From: Lentisphaeria bacterium UBA4640
Lineage (GTDB): Bacteria > Verrucomicrobiota > Lentisphaeria > Victivallales > UBA1829
Direction: 5' to 3'
Assembly: GCA_002405835.1 (NCBI GenBank)
Contig: DHMO01000030.1
Span: forward strand, 16,125 to 80,124
DNA length: 64,000 bases
In this document: positions 33,215 to 41,866 of the stretch, one piece after another
Layout: every line of letters begins with the position of its first letter
Position numbering within the stretch: the first letter of the stretch is position 1
Position numbers and translations under genes: made by a program
Notes under the pieces: model-generated
What the model was told of the DNA's origin: nothing
Seen by the model: only the letters and a program-made list of their open reading frames with translations
Database searches by the model: none

Positions 33215-34828
33215 TTATTTTTCCGGAGCGGCTTCCGTTTTTTCCGGCTCCGTTTTTCCGGCAACTTTGCCGAGATATTCCGGAAGATCAAGTCCGGCCA
33301 TGTTTGCAACGTCATGCAGCGGCGGCAGACTCTTGATCATGCCGCTGAGGAAATTGGAGGTGGCTGTCTTGCCGTCTTTGGAATTTCCGCCGTCCCAGAC
33401 AGTGACCTTGTCGATCTTGATATTCTTGATAGCCTCGGCCTGGAGCTGGACGACCTGTTCGAGTTTTTCGATGATGAGCATCTTTGCCGCGGCGTCCGGA
33501 TCGTTTCCGCAGGCGGAGACGATCTGATTGAAGCCCTCGCCTTTCGCTTTCAGTATGGCAAAATTACCTTTAGCTTCCGCTTCGAGCTTGAGATAAATCG
33601 CATCGGCCTCACCTTTTGCCTCGCGGCGGAGTTTTTCGGCTTCCGCTTCCGCGCGGATGACAGTCTGTTCCTTTTCGATTTCGGTCTTGACGATGTCTTC
33701 CGCTTTCTGACGTTCCATTTCCATCTTGGCACGGGCGACCTGAGCGGCAGTTTCGGCCTCGAAATCGGCCTGTTTGATCTTGGCTTCCGCAACACGTTTC
33801 GCAACTTCTCCCTGACGGAACGCTTCGGCTTCCTGAGAGATTCGCGCGGCGTTGGACTTTGCAATTTCAATTGCGGAGAGGTTTTCTCCTTCGATTGCAC
33901 TGGCGTCCGCCTGTTTCACGGCAATACGGCGGTCACGGTCGGCATTTGCTTCACCGGTCTGTGCCTCCGCATCCGCAAGACGGACGGCAATACGCCGTTC
34001 CTTGTCGGCATTCGCTTCACCGGTCTGCGCTTCCGCATCCGCCTGCTTGATGGCGACGCGCCGTTCCTTGTCGGCGTTCGCTTCACCGGTCTGTGCCTCC
34101 GCTTCGGCGAGGGAGACGGCGATTCGCTGGGCTTTGCGCGCTTCAGCTTCACCGATTCCGCCCTTCCGTTCCTCTTCGGCAACATCGATACGCGCCTTGT
34201 TGATCGCTTCCGCAGTGGCGCGCTTTCCGATGGCGTCAATGTATCCGCTCTCATCGGTAATGTCGGTGATGTTGACGTTCAGAAGCTGAAGACCGAGCTT
34301 GTTGAGTTCTTCCGCGACATTCTGTTCGATGTTGCGGAGGAAGGTTTCGCGGTCGGCGTTGATCTGTTCAATCGTCATGGAGGCGATCACCAGACGGAGC
34401 TGACCGAAGATAATATCCTTTGCGAGATCCGCGATCTCCTCCTGCGAGATTCCGAGCAGACGGTTTGCCGCGTTGCCCATCAGGGAGTTGTCCGTGCTCA
34501 CGCCGACCGTGAAGACCGACGGCACGTTGATTCGGATGTTCTGCATGCAGAGAGCGTTGGTCAGATTGACTTCAATCTGCAGCGGGCGCAGGGAAAGGAA
34601 TCCGTAATCCTGAATCACCGGCCAGATGAACGCCGCGCCGCCGTGAATACACCGCGCCGCCTTGTCGCCCTTCGTCTTACCGAAAATGACGAGCACCTGA
34701 TCCGAGGGGCATTTTTTATAGCGCGCCGCAATGCCGATCAGCACAATGAAGAGGATGAAAAGCAGGAAAATCGTGACGAGAATGCCTCCCGCCAGGAAAC
34801 CGCCGGATGATGCAAGAATCAAATTCAT
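33215..34828 (-). CDS. Flotillin-like SPFH domain protein
   Basis: The 537-residue protein has an N-terminal membrane segment (about 8-30: GGILVTIFLLFILFIVLIG). An SPFH domain follows (DQVLVIFGKTKG, then FIWPVIQDYGFLSLRPLQIEV), and then a long Ala/Glu-rich coiled coil (about 220-440) as in bacterial flotillins such as YqiK/FloT. In the coiled coil a 22-residue unit containing EAQTGEANADKERRIAV is repeated three times. Flotillins organise membrane microdomains and oligomerise. The ATG at 34828 follows AAGGAGAG; the earlier in-frame start at 34888 lies within the promoter. A hairpin separates it from the macroglobulin gene downstream. Confidence 0.9.
   Translation of the reverse strand: MNLILASSGGFLAGGILVTIFLLFILFIVLIGIAARYKKCPSDQVLVIFGKTKGDKAARCIHGGAAFIWPVIQDYGFLSLRPLQIEVNLTNALCMQNIRINVPSVFTVGVSTDNSLMGNAANRLLGISQEEIADLAKDIIFGQLRLVIASMTIEQINADRETFLRNIEQNVAEELNKLGLQLLNVNITDITDESGYIDAIGKRATAEAINKARIDVAEEERKGGIGEAEARKAQRIAVSLAEAEAQTGEANADKERRVAIKQADAEAQTGEANADKERRIAVRLADAEAQTGEANADRDRRIAVKQADASAIEGENLSAIEIAKSNAARISQEAEAFRQGEVAKRVAEAKIKQADFEAETAAQVARAKMEMERQKAEDIVKTEIEKEQTVIRAEAEAEKLRREAKGEADAIYLKLEAEAKGNFAILKAKGEGFNQIVSACGNDPDAAAKMLIIEKLEQVVQLQAEAIKNIKIDKVTVWDGGNSKDGKTATSNFLSGMIKSLPPLHDVANMAGLDLPEYLGKVAGKTEPEKTEAAPEK
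33911..34108 (-). repeat. 66-base tandem repeat inside the flotillin gene
   Basis: Three consecutive units repeat with a 66-base period; the CCGGTCT landmark occurs at 33954, 34020 and 34086. Each unit encodes 22 residues of heptad-like coiled coil, a length that keeps the frame if copies are gained or lost. Confidence 0.75.
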
Positions 34829-34859
34829 GGGTACAGCTCTCCTTTTTCTGTTTTCAGTA

Positions 34860-34888
34860 TATATAGTCACAGAAAACGGATTTTTCAA
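34860..34888 (-). promoter_or_regulatory. Promoter of the flotillin gene
   Basis: Minus-strand TTGAAA (34883-34888), 17-base spacer, TATATA (34860-34865), 31 bases before the ATG. Confidence 0.6.
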
Positions 34889-35013
34889 GCGGCGTTTCGT
34901 TTTTTATGGAAGATTTTTTCGCAGCATACGGTCTTTTTCGCAGAACAAAGCAGTTTTTCTTCCGGGAAAACTGCTGAAACAGAAAAAGTTGAAGGAAAAA
35001 TTCAGGAAACAGT

Positions 35014-35041
35014 TTGACTTTTTTAAATTAGACTGTATTTT
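35014..35041 (+). promoter_or_regulatory. Promoter of the third pseudopilin gene
   Basis: TTGACT and TATTTT with a 16-base spacer. The 300-base gap between flotillin and pseudopilin holds the two divergent promoters and otherwise nothing I recognise. Confidence 0.4.
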
Positions 35042-35131
35042 TCATGTGAGCTGAAATCGACTGCAATTTCAGAAACAATAAAATCCTCCGGGAAACGTTA
35101 TATGTGCAGCAACTTTAAACGGAGGATAACG

Positions 35132-35731
35132 GTGAAAAGAAGAATGTTTTTTACTCTGACAGAGCTCCTGACGGTCATCGGGGTCATTGCCCTGCTGGCC
35201 GCTCTTCTGCTGCCCGCATTGAACAAAGCCCGCGAAAAGGCAAACAGCATCAGCTGCAGAAGCAACTTGCGGCAGATCGGCATCGCGTTCAAGTCGTATT
35301 CCAACGACTTCCAGCGCATTCCGCGCGTCTGCATCATGCCATCGAAACGCTCCGCAGCCCAGGCGACTCCGGGCTCTGAGGAATATGAACCGAGCATAGC
35401 GGAACTGCTCGAAAATGAACTGCCGAAAGGCAGCCGCGTCTTCCGCTGCCCCTCCGACCGGGGAGCATCCGAGGATGTAATCGGCAAATTCACAAACGAA
35501 GAAGACGACGACAAGCTCACCGAGATAGAGAAAAGCAATTACGTTTCCGACGGCAAGACCGATTTCGAGCGCGAGGGCTCCAGTTATGAGTTCAACTCCT
35601 TCATGCGGCGCGTCACCGACCGCACTCGCGCAATGCTCATGCACGACTACCGCCCGTACCACGGACTCGCCGGAAAATCCGGTTCCTGCAACTACCTTTT
35701 CGCCGACGGTCACGTCGGTGATATGATATGA
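35132..35731 (+). CDS. Pseudopilin, third copy
   Basis: The protein of 199 residues begins at GTG 35132, five bases after GGAGGA; an ATG 30 bases earlier lacks a ribosome site. It has a very short leader and the prepilin site [31 protein letters not shown], in which the usual Ile at the third signature position is replaced by Thr. The C-terminus holds [10 protein letters not shown], the last half of the H-X9-DG motif with a longer spacing to the preceding His. It is not in a LacI cassette; it is coupled to the charged membrane protein downstream. Confidence 0.83.
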   Translation: MKRRMFFTLTELLTVIGVIALLAALLLPALNKAREKANSISCRSNLRQIGIAFKSYSNDFQRIPRVCIMPSKRSAAQATPGSEEYEPSIAELLENELPKGSRVFRCPSDRGASEDVIGKFTNEEDDDKLTEIEKSNYVSDGKTDFEREGSSYEFNSFMRRVTDRTRAMLMHDYRPYHGLAGKSGSCNYLFADGHVGDMI

Positions 35732-35742
35732 GGAGGTGCGAA

Positions 35743-36387
35743 ATGACCGGAATGTTCAAAAGCTGGAAATTCTACGCAATTGTTGCGCTGCTCCTCTGCG
35801 GACTCGTCACAACCTATGCAGTCACCCGAAAACCGCGCCCGAAATCGGATAAACCGGAGGATATCGCGAAATTTGTCGCTTCCGACGGCTTCACAAAGCT
35901 CTCCGACGACGAACAGAAGGCATATATGCGCCAAATGCGTCCGCCGCGCGGTGAAAACCGCGAGGATATGCGCAAACGCATGGATTCCCTCACCGAAGCG
36001 GAACGGCAGGCCATGTTCAAGAACATGCACGAACTGCGCGAAAGAGAACGGATCGCAGAACTGAAAAAATACTTTGCCCTCTCCAAAGCGGAGCGCGAAA
36101 AATATCTCGACGCAAAAATTGCGGAAGAAGACCGCCGTTTTGCCGAGTTTGAAAAACACATGGCTCAGCGTCGCGCACAGGCGGCTCAGAACGCAAAGAA
36201 CGGCGAACAGCCGCCGCGCCCCCCGCGTCCGTCTGAAGCCCAGCGCGCCGCATTCATGAAGGAGCGGATTGAAACCACTCCTCCGGAAGTCCGCGCAGCA
36301 CGCCAGCAATTTCATAAGGATATGCAGGCGCGCAGAAAAGCAACCGGAAAAGAGAGGAAGCGTCCCCCGCGCCCGCCGCGCGGATAA
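35743..36387 (+). CDS. Membrane-anchored charged coiled-coil protein, unknown
   Basis: The 214-residue protein has one N-terminal membrane helix (about 9-27) and then an extremely Arg/Lys/Glu-rich helical region with repeated LSDDEQKAYMRQM and LTEAERQAMFKNM-type phrases (residues 50-110). It ends in a Pro/Arg-rich tail (PPRPPRP twice). The pattern resembles periplasmic helical proteins of the CpxP/heavy-metal-resistance kind without their motif. AGGAGG six bases before ATG 35743 decides the start; an ATG at 35728 overlapping the pseudopilin stop is also in frame. Tight spacing suggests it works with the pseudopilin. I do not recognise the family. Confidence 0.7.
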   Translation: MTGMFKSWKFYAIVALLLCGLVTTYAVTRKPRPKSDKPEDIAKFVASDGFTKLSDDEQKAYMRQMRPPRGENREDMRKRMDSLTEAERQAMFKNMHELRERERIAELKKYFALSKAEREKYLDAKIAEEDRRFAEFEKHMAQRRAQAAQNAKNGEQPPRPPRPSEAQRAAFMKERIETTPPEVRAARQQFHKDMQARRKATGKERKRPPRPPRG

Positions 36388-36410
36388 GACAAGGTTCTTT
36401 GAAAAACGGG

Positions 36411-36434
36411 TGCCCGGTCAACCGGGCATTTTAT
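36411..36434 (+). terminator. Intrinsic terminator
   Basis: TGCCCGGT and ACCGGGCA form a short GC-rich stem-loop followed by TTTTAT, 24 bases after the stop of the charged membrane protein. Confidence 0.75.
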
Positions 36435-36667
36435 CTGAATTAGGACAGAGAAAATCCGGCCGCCGCGGTGACCGTCGGAAGAAATTCCGTCAGTTGCCGG
36501 GCGCCTATTTAATTTGTTCTGAAAGAAAAAATGAAATCCGGACGACCGCAGCTCCGGGGATGAGTGTTTAGAAAGAATTCACGAATGTTATGGCATCCGC
36601 CAGAGAACGGAAGAACGGCGATTATTTTTTTGCAGATAAAATGCTCCGGTCCCGGGTGCTCTTTTTC
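36435..36667 (+). other. Intergenic stretch between two terminators
   Basis: No gene is visible. It carries short GC-rich patches but no conserved open frame. Because both neighbouring hairpins face the plus strand, a short plus-strand transcript from inside it is conceivable. Confidence 0.3.
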
Positions 36668-36710
36668 GCGGAAATGCATGATCCGAACACTCATGCATCT
36701 CCGCTTTTTT
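36668..36710 (+). terminator. Intrinsic terminator with long stem
   Basis: GCGGA-ATGCATGA pairs with TCATGCAT-TCCGC (one mismatch) around a 9-base loop, followed on the plus strand by TTTTTTATTTT. It lies at the end of the converging J-domain gene but faces the opposite direction. Confidence 0.65.
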
Positions 36711-37485
36711 ATTTTAAAAATTTTCCGGAAGAACTCCGGCTGTTCCGCTCCTGTTCGTCCATCATCCGCTGCATGGCGCGGGAAATCTCGCGCAGCATCT
36801 GCTCATCGGAGGGGACAAGCGGGACATTTTTTTTCGGAGAAAGCGCCTCTATGATCCGGTAGATCAGCGGATTTTTCTTCCGGCTGACACGCTCGAATTC
36901 ATCGCGGACCGTATAGAGATTCTGCGGAGGACGGCGCCGTTCACCGATATTCAGTGCAGCGCGGTAGTGGAATTTCGCCTTGGAATATTCGCGCAGTGCG
37001 GAAAACGAACGCGCCAGATAAACACGGTACAGAATATTGTCCGGAGCCATCGAAACCAGCCGCAGAAAGAGCTCAACAGCCTCCCTGAAACGCCGCTCCA
37101 CATAAAGTCCCCTCGCCTCGCGCCACGTCACAAAAACAAGCGTCCGCTCCAGATCCCGGAACAGAGTCATGAGCGTGGCGTCCTCCGGAGGTTTGTTGCC
37201 CACAATCAGCTCCTCCAGCGTGTCATCCGACTCGGAATCCATGATTGTTTCAACGGAACGCGGAGGGCTTGAGACTTCCGCCCGGATTTGAAGATTGTAT
37301 GCGTAACGCTTCTCCGGATCGGAAAGAATGTTGAACGCCTCGACCAGCAGCTTGAACTCCTCGTTCTTCTCAGGCGAATTGCCGAACAGATCGGGATGGC
37401 AGGTGCGCACTTTGCGGTAATACGCCTTCTTCAGAGCCGTAAAATCGCAGTTCTGCGCGACTTCAAGCCTTTCGTAATGCGTCAT
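36709..37485 (-). CDS. J-domain protein with C-terminal TPR-like region
   Basis: The 258-residue protein starts with a J domain (residues 1-70): HYERLEVAQNCDFTALKKAYYRKVRTCHPDLFG with the HPD triad, then NEEFKLLVEAFNILSDPEKRYAYN. J domains stimulate DnaK-type ATPases. The rest has TPR-like helices (ARGLYVERRFREAVELFLRLV and ARSFSALREYSKAKFHYRAAL) and a basic tail. It is not DnaJ itself, since G/F and zinc-finger regions are absent. The ATG at 37485 overlaps the stop of the glycosyltransferase by four bases; the longer upstream frame is inside that gene. Confidence 0.83.
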   Translation of the reverse strand: MTHYERLEVAQNCDFTALKKAYYRKVRTCHPDLFGNSPEKNEEFKLLVEAFNILSDPEKRYAYNLQIRAEVSSPPRSVETIMDSESDDTLEELIVGNKPPEDATLMTLFRDLERTLVFVTWREARGLYVERRFREAVELFLRLVSMAPDNILYRVYLARSFSALREYSKAKFHYRAALNIGERRRPPQNLYTVRDEFERVSRKKNPLIYRIIEALSPKKNVPLVPSDEQMLREISRAMQRMMDEQERNSRSSSGKFLK

Positions 37486-38891
37486 AAGAGCGAGAACAGC
37501 ACGGCCGCGCGTTTGTAAAGACGGAGCACCGTAAGACGGAAACCGGAAATCCGGTGTTTCCGGACGGCGTTTCCGCGCGTCATCCATTGCGAATTACCCA
37601 CTGTGAGCAGGGAATAAACGCAAATCCATGTCAGACAGGGCAGACTGTAGAGTCCGAACGCAAATGCCCACGCAGCATTCAGCCAACCGTTTCTGCGCAC
37701 GCAGATCACGGCGGGAATCCCGGACCAGATCAGGGCGGTAAGCGCTGAGTAGAACACAAACGGAAGCGGCGAAACAATCAGACACGTCAGCCACAGCGGA
37801 ATATAGAACAGCGGAAGAAGCAGATTCATGCTCTGAAAAACCATTCCAAGCTGGAAAGAGAGAAGTTCATAGTTGAACGGTTCGAAGCGGCGCAGAACCA
37901 CGCTGAGCATCACCAGATTCTCACGCACATCGCTCCGGGTCCAGCGGATCAGCATCTTGCAGAGCGTGCGGTAATTGACCGGCATTTTTGTGTATGCTTC
38001 CGCCGAACTCTGGTACTCCACGCGCCAGCGCTCGCGCAGAATCATGCTGGTGATCGCCCGGTCCTCGCCGATACCGGAAGGACGCCCCATGAACGTCTGG
38101 TTCACCCACTCGTCCAGCAGCGGACGGATTGCGGAAAGACGGTATGCGCTGAGAGCGCCCGGCGTGCAAAGCACCGACCCGATGAAACTCTGGGCGCAGC
38201 GGATCATTTCAAACCCGAATCCGAACGCAGCTTCCATAATCTTCGGAATAAAACCTTCGTCGCAGTTGCTGACGCGGATATTTCCCGCAACCGCGCCGAC
38301 CTCCGGACGCCGGAACGGAGCCACGAGCGCGCGGATCGCGTTTTCCGTAATTGCGGAATCACTGTCGACCGTTACGGCAATCTCACCGGACGCAATCTGA
38401 AAACCTTCATAGAGAGCGCGCCGTTTACCGCCGTTCTGCAGCAGATTCAACGTCCGGATGCGCCCCGGAAACTCGCCGGCTCCGCGCTGAATCCACTCCC
38501 AGGTGTCGTCACTTGATCCGTCATTGACGGCTATGATTTCGAGCTTGTCTGACGGATAATTTGAATTCATTACGCTGCGAAGAGTCGTCAAAACATACTC
38601 GCCTTCGTTAAATGCCGGGACAATGACGGAACATTTCGGCAATTCGGAATCCTTCTGCTGCGGAGTTTCGCGGTAAAGAAAAGCAAAGACAGCTGTTACA
38701 AGAAAGTAAAGGAGCGAAGCCAGAGCCGCGCAAAATCCGAGAACGGTGATATCGGCATTCACCTTGGAAAGAAGCGGTTCGCGCCAGTTGAAATCAAAGT
38801 GGAAAAACGGCATGAGAACCGCAGTAATCACCGCACCTCCGGCCAGACACCATAATCCGGCCTTCACCGTATTTTCTGTATGCTTTTTCAT
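37482..38891 (-). CDS. Processive membrane glycosyltransferase, GT2
   Basis: The 469-residue protein has two N-terminal membrane helices, a GT2 catalytic domain and at least two C-terminal membrane helices. Catalytic marks are VIVPAFNEG with NDGSSDDT, VDSDSA (the D-x-D), GIGEDRA (base Asp region) and RWTRSD (the Q/R-x-x-R-W-type motif). The combination is that of PgaC, NodC or cellulose-synthase-like enzymes that polymerise and export a beta-glycan. No partner export genes are adjacent, so the product cannot be named. The J-domain gene is cotranscribed. Confidence 0.85.
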   Translation of the reverse strand: MKKHTENTVKAGLWCLAGGAVITAVLMPFFHFDFNWREPLLSKVNADITVLGFCAALASLLYFLVTAVFAFLYRETPQQKDSELPKCSVIVPAFNEGEYVLTTLRSVMNSNYPSDKLEIIAVNDGSSDDTWEWIQRGAGEFPGRIRTLNLLQNGGKRRALYEGFQIASGEIAVTVDSDSAITENAIRALVAPFRRPEVGAVAGNIRVSNCDEGFIPKIMEAAFGFGFEMIRCAQSFIGSVLCTPGALSAYRLSAIRPLLDEWVNQTFMGRPSGIGEDRAITSMILRERWRVEYQSSAEAYTKMPVNYRTLCKMLIRWTRSDVRENLVMLSVVLRRFEPFNYELLSFQLGMVFQSMNLLLPLFYIPLWLTCLIVSPLPFVFYSALTALIWSGIPAVICVRRNGWLNAAWAFAFGLYSLPCLTWICVYSLLTVGNSQWMTRGNAVRKHRISGFRLTVLRLYKRAAVLFSLL

Positions 38892-39020
38892 AAGATAATT
38901 CTCTTTTTCAATTTTTTAAAGGTTATAATTTACACCGGAAAAGCAATAATTCAACGCTGCAAAGCAACAAATCCGGAAAATATTCCATCAGCGCATGTTG
39001 AAGAGGTGTTCATAATCTGT

Positions 39021-39060
39021 CAAAAGAGTGTTCAGAAAAACTGAATAACTTTCCGCATGT
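39021..39060. repeat. Direct repeat copy A in the putative origin
   Basis: About 40 bases with the shared core AGTGTTCA(G)AAAAA-CTGAATAACTT-CCG--ATGT; the second copy is at 39285-39323. Each copy contains a small TTCA...CTGAA inverted element. Confidence 0.7.
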
Positions 39061-39284
39061 CAATAACAGCTTTTTCATCAACAGAATTCCGACAAATTCT
39101 GCACACGGAGAAAATTTCGAAAATGAGTGTATTCAGACCGTTTATGAACATTTAAACAGCTCCTACTGCTATAAATAAATGAATAAAATAGAAAAAGTAC
39201 AGCAGTAGATCTGTGCATAACCGGCGCCGCATGAAAAATTCGCTTTTTTCCGGAATTTTGAACTCAAATATGTCAACAGATTGT

Positions 39285-39323
39285 TAAAAAAGTGTTCAAA
39301 AAAGCTGAATAACTTCCGTTATG
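39285..39323. repeat. Direct repeat copy B in the putative origin
   Basis: Imperfect copy of the 39021-39060 unit, about 264 bases downstream, in the same orientation. Confidence 0.7.
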
Positions 39324-39525
39324 TTCAGAACCGGGCTGTTTCTGAACATGCGCCAACAAACTGTATACATTGGAAAAGACTGATTTTTGAGTGTAAACTT
39401 TGGAGTTGTAGACATATGGACAGTACTAATGATACCTTTAAAATATATAATAAAATCAGGATAATATCAGCTTGGTGCATAAATTTCCGAAAAGAAAAAA
39501 TTCCGTTATTTTCCGCATTTGGCAC

Positions 39526-39554
39526 TTGATATTTTCGCGTTTCGGTTGTAGAAT
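39526..39554 (+). promoter_or_regulatory. Promoter of dnaN
   Basis: TTGATA, 17-base spacer, TAGAAT, 45 bases before the ATG. Confidence 0.6.
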
Positions 39555-39599
39555 ACAGGGAATGCAATCAATTGTTTTAGGCAACAGAAAGGCTCAGTC

Positions 39600-40700
39600 A
39601 TGAAAATCAGTATAAAGAAAGATGCTCTCCTGAAAGCATTGCAGAAGATTTGCAACATCATCGGCAACAAAACTACAATGCCGGTTATTGCCAATGTCCT
39701 CATTGAAACCGGTGCTGACGGTAAGCTGACAATGACAACCACCGATTTGGAACTGCGCATTTCCACCCGGGTTGAAGCTGAAATTGCCGAACCGGGCGCA
39801 ACCACCATCCCCGCAAAGCGTTTCCTCGGACTCGTTGCAAAGTTCAAAGGCGATACCGTCACCATCGAATCCAACGAGAATCATCATTCCAAAATTACTT
39901 GCGGAACTGCGGAATTCATGCTTCTCGGACTTGATCCCGCTGATTTTCCCGCTCCGGTCGATATCGAAGTGCAGCGCAAACTGAAATTGAAACAGTCCGA
40001 TTTCTCCCGCATCATCGACCGTATTTCCTATGCGGCCAGCAATGACGACGCTAGAAAGTTTCTTCACGGAATTCTGCTCTCCGTCAAAGAGGGTAATCTG
40101 ACGGCTGTTGCAACAGACGGAAAACGTCTTGCACTTGTAGAAAAACTCCTCGAAGAGGCTCCGGAAGGTTCCGACGGCGACATCATCATCACCATCAAAG
40201 CCGCTCTTGAGGCGAAACGCTCCATGGAGAAAGACGGCGAGATTTTCATCGAGATCGGCACCAATCAGGTTATTTTCCGGATCGGCGATACCGTCATCAC
40301 CTCCAAGCTGATCGAAGGAACCTATCCGCACTACCGCCAGGTGATCCCGACTGTCTTCTCGAAACAGGTCGAACTTCCCTGCCGTGCGTTTATCGATGCT
40401 TTGGAAATCGTCAGTGTTCCGCTGTTCGATGCTTCCGCATACGTGAAACTGACATTCTCCAGCAATCAGCTTCGTTTTGAAGCGAACAGCATCAACATCG
40501 GTGAAGGACATGAGTCCATTCCGGTTGAATATGCTTACGATGAAGTTTCCGTTTCGTTCAACCCGCAGTTCCTCGCGGATCCGTTCAAGCGTTTGGATGT
40601 GGAAAACGTCACGCTGACCATGAACGACGCCACCAGCCCGATTGCCATCAAGAGCAACGACGGCTTCCTCTACGTCATCATGCCGATGCGCAAAAACTGA
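39600..40700 (+). CDS. dnaN: DNA polymerase III sliding clamp (beta subunit)
   Basis: The 366-residue protein has the usual three-domain clamp length. It opens with MKISIKKDALLKALQKICNIIG and continues with T(M)PVIANVLIE, FLHGILLSVKEGNLTAVATDGKRLAL near residues 155-180 and GTYPHYRQVIP near residue 240. It ends in VIMPMR, the C-terminal strand that forms the partner-binding pocket. It forms the dimeric ring that tethers the polymerase. recF follows behind a strong terminator. Confidence 0.96.
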   Translation: MKISIKKDALLKALQKICNIIGNKTTMPVIANVLIETGADGKLTMTTTDLELRISTRVEAEIAEPGATTIPAKRFLGLVAKFKGDTVTIESNENHHSKITCGTAEFMLLGLDPADFPAPVDIEVQRKLKLKQSDFSRIIDRISYAASNDDARKFLHGILLSVKEGNLTAVATDGKRLALVEKLLEEAPEGSDGDIIITIKAALEAKRSMEKDGEIFIEIGTNQVIFRIGDTVITSKLIEGTYPHYRQVIPTVFSKQVELPCRAFIDALEIVSVPLFDASAYVKLTFSSNQLRFEANSINIGEGHESIPVEYAYDEVSVSFNPQFLADPFKRLDVENVTLTMNDATSPIAIKSNDGFLYVIMPMRKN

Positions 40701-40723
40701 TTTGAATTCAAAATATAAAATCT

Positions 40724-40769
40724 GACGGGAGATATGACGGATTGACGGAATATCTCCCGTCTTTCTTTT
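40724..40769 (+). terminator. Intrinsic terminator between dnaN and recF
   Basis: GACGGGAGATAT and ATATCTCCCGTC form a perfect 12-bp stem followed by TTTCTTTT. The 14-base loop consists of the tandem TGACGGATTGACGGA motif apart from its first base. Confidence 0.85.
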
Positions 40770-40783
40770 CCCCGGAGTGAGCG

Positions 40784-41833
40784 GTGCTTAAGAACATCAA
40801 ATTGAAGAATTTCCGCAGTTTTGAAACGGCGGAATTTGATTTGTCCGCTCCTTCCACGGTTTTTTCCGGGGCGAACGGACGCGGCAAAACGTCGGTTCTG
40901 GAGGCTGTGTATTATGTTTCCACTCTGCGCTCCTTCCGCACTTCCAAGATTTGGGAATTGCGCCGGATCGGCTCGAAGGGATTCGAACTGCGGCTGGCAA
41001 TGGACCGCGGCGGCCGCTGGAACCGTGAACTGAAAGTGGAAGATCTGGCAGAACGGCGTCTCTTCTTTGACAATGTTCCTGTCCGCCGCGCGAGCGAGTT
41101 TGCCGATTCCTTCAAATGCGTCGTTTTTCTTCCCGACGATCCCGTCATTCTGACGGGGTCTCCCGTCTTTCGCCGCCGCTTCCTGGACATGTTCATCTGC
41201 ATGATGGAACGGACCTATTTTTCCGCTTTGCAGCGTTATGCCGCCGCGCTGAAGAACCGCAATTTTCTTCTCAAAACGCGCCGGGCTGACCGAGCCATGC
41301 TGAGCACTTACGCGTCAATTCTGGCAAATGACGGGTCGTATATTGTCCGTGAAAGAGTGGAACTTTTGAGTCTGCTTGAGAAGAAAGTACGGCTGGTTCT
41401 GTCGTCAATCCGTCCGGAACTTCAAAATCTGACGATTGTCTCCCGTCATTCTCCCGACACTCTGGAAGCGGGGCGTTTTCTGGATAAACTGGAGCGTTCC
41501 GTGGAGAAGGATATGGAGCGCTCCATGACGCTGACCGGACCGCATGTTGACGATTTTGACGTGCTCTGTGACGGCAAATCACTGCGTTACTACGGTTCCC
41601 GCGGACAGTGCCGGATGGTTTCCCTTGCTCTGAAACTGGCCGAGTTTGAACTGGTTTCCGAGATGGAGGATGAAGTTGTTGTGCTGGTTGACGACGCCGT
41701 CGGCGATCTGGATCACCGCGCCCGCGAATCCTTTATTTCCCGTCTGAAGAGCGCGAAACAGATTCTCTACGCCTTCACCGAACTTCCCGATGAGGACTGG
41801 TTTGCAGGGGCTAATCAGATTGTTTTAAATTGA
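40784..41833 (+). CDS. recF: DNA replication and repair protein RecF
   Basis: The 349-residue protein starts at GTG after CGGAGTGA. It has the RecF Walker A GANGRGKTSVLEAV near residues 30-43 after LKNFRSFETAEFDL, the GSPVFRRRFLD segment near residues 120-135, the ABC-type signature region GSRGQCRMVSLALKLAE, and Walker B VVVLVDDAVGDLD. It loads RecA at gaps. The stop codon is the first three bases of a TGACGGA copy. Confidence 0.93.
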   Translation: MLKNIKLKNFRSFETAEFDLSAPSTVFSGANGRGKTSVLEAVYYVSTLRSFRTSKIWELRRIGSKGFELRLAMDRGGRWNRELKVEDLAERRLFFDNVPVRRASEFADSFKCVVFLPDDPVILTGSPVFRRRFLDMFICMMERTYFSALQRYAAALKNRNFLLKTRRADRAMLSTYASILANDGSYIVRERVELLSLLEKKVRLVLSSIRPELQNLTIVSRHSPDTLEAGRFLDKLERSVEKDMERSMTLTGPHVDDFDVLCDGKSLRYYGSRGQCRMVSLALKLAEFELVSEMEDEVVVLVDDAVGDLDHRARESFISRLKSAKQILYAFTELPDEDWFAGANQIVLN

Positions 41834-41836
41834 CGG

Positions 41837-41866
41837 ATTGACGGATTAAACAATCCGTCAATTTAT
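41837..41866 (+). terminator. Intrinsic terminator of recF made of inverted TGACGGA copies
   Basis: ATTGACGGATT and AATCCGTCAAT form a perfect 11-bp stem with the loop AAAC, followed by TTATTG, four bases after the recF stop. Confidence 0.75.

Larger units (their letters stand above)
38892..39525. other. Candidate chromosomal replication origin (oriC)
   Basis: This AT-rich non-coding stretch of about 630 bases sits directly before dnaN-recF at a point where genes diverge. It holds an exact DnaA box, TTATGCACA, on the minus strand (39212-39220). Near matches lie at 39007-39015 and 39142-39150 (TTATGAACA both), 39097-39105 (TTCTGCACA) and 39474-39482 (TTATGCACC). A very AT-rich segment at 39430-39470 could be the unwinding element. 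A long imperfect direct repeat is also present. The plus strand is C-rich in genes to the left and G-rich to the right. dnaA itself is not in the window. Confidence 0.55.
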
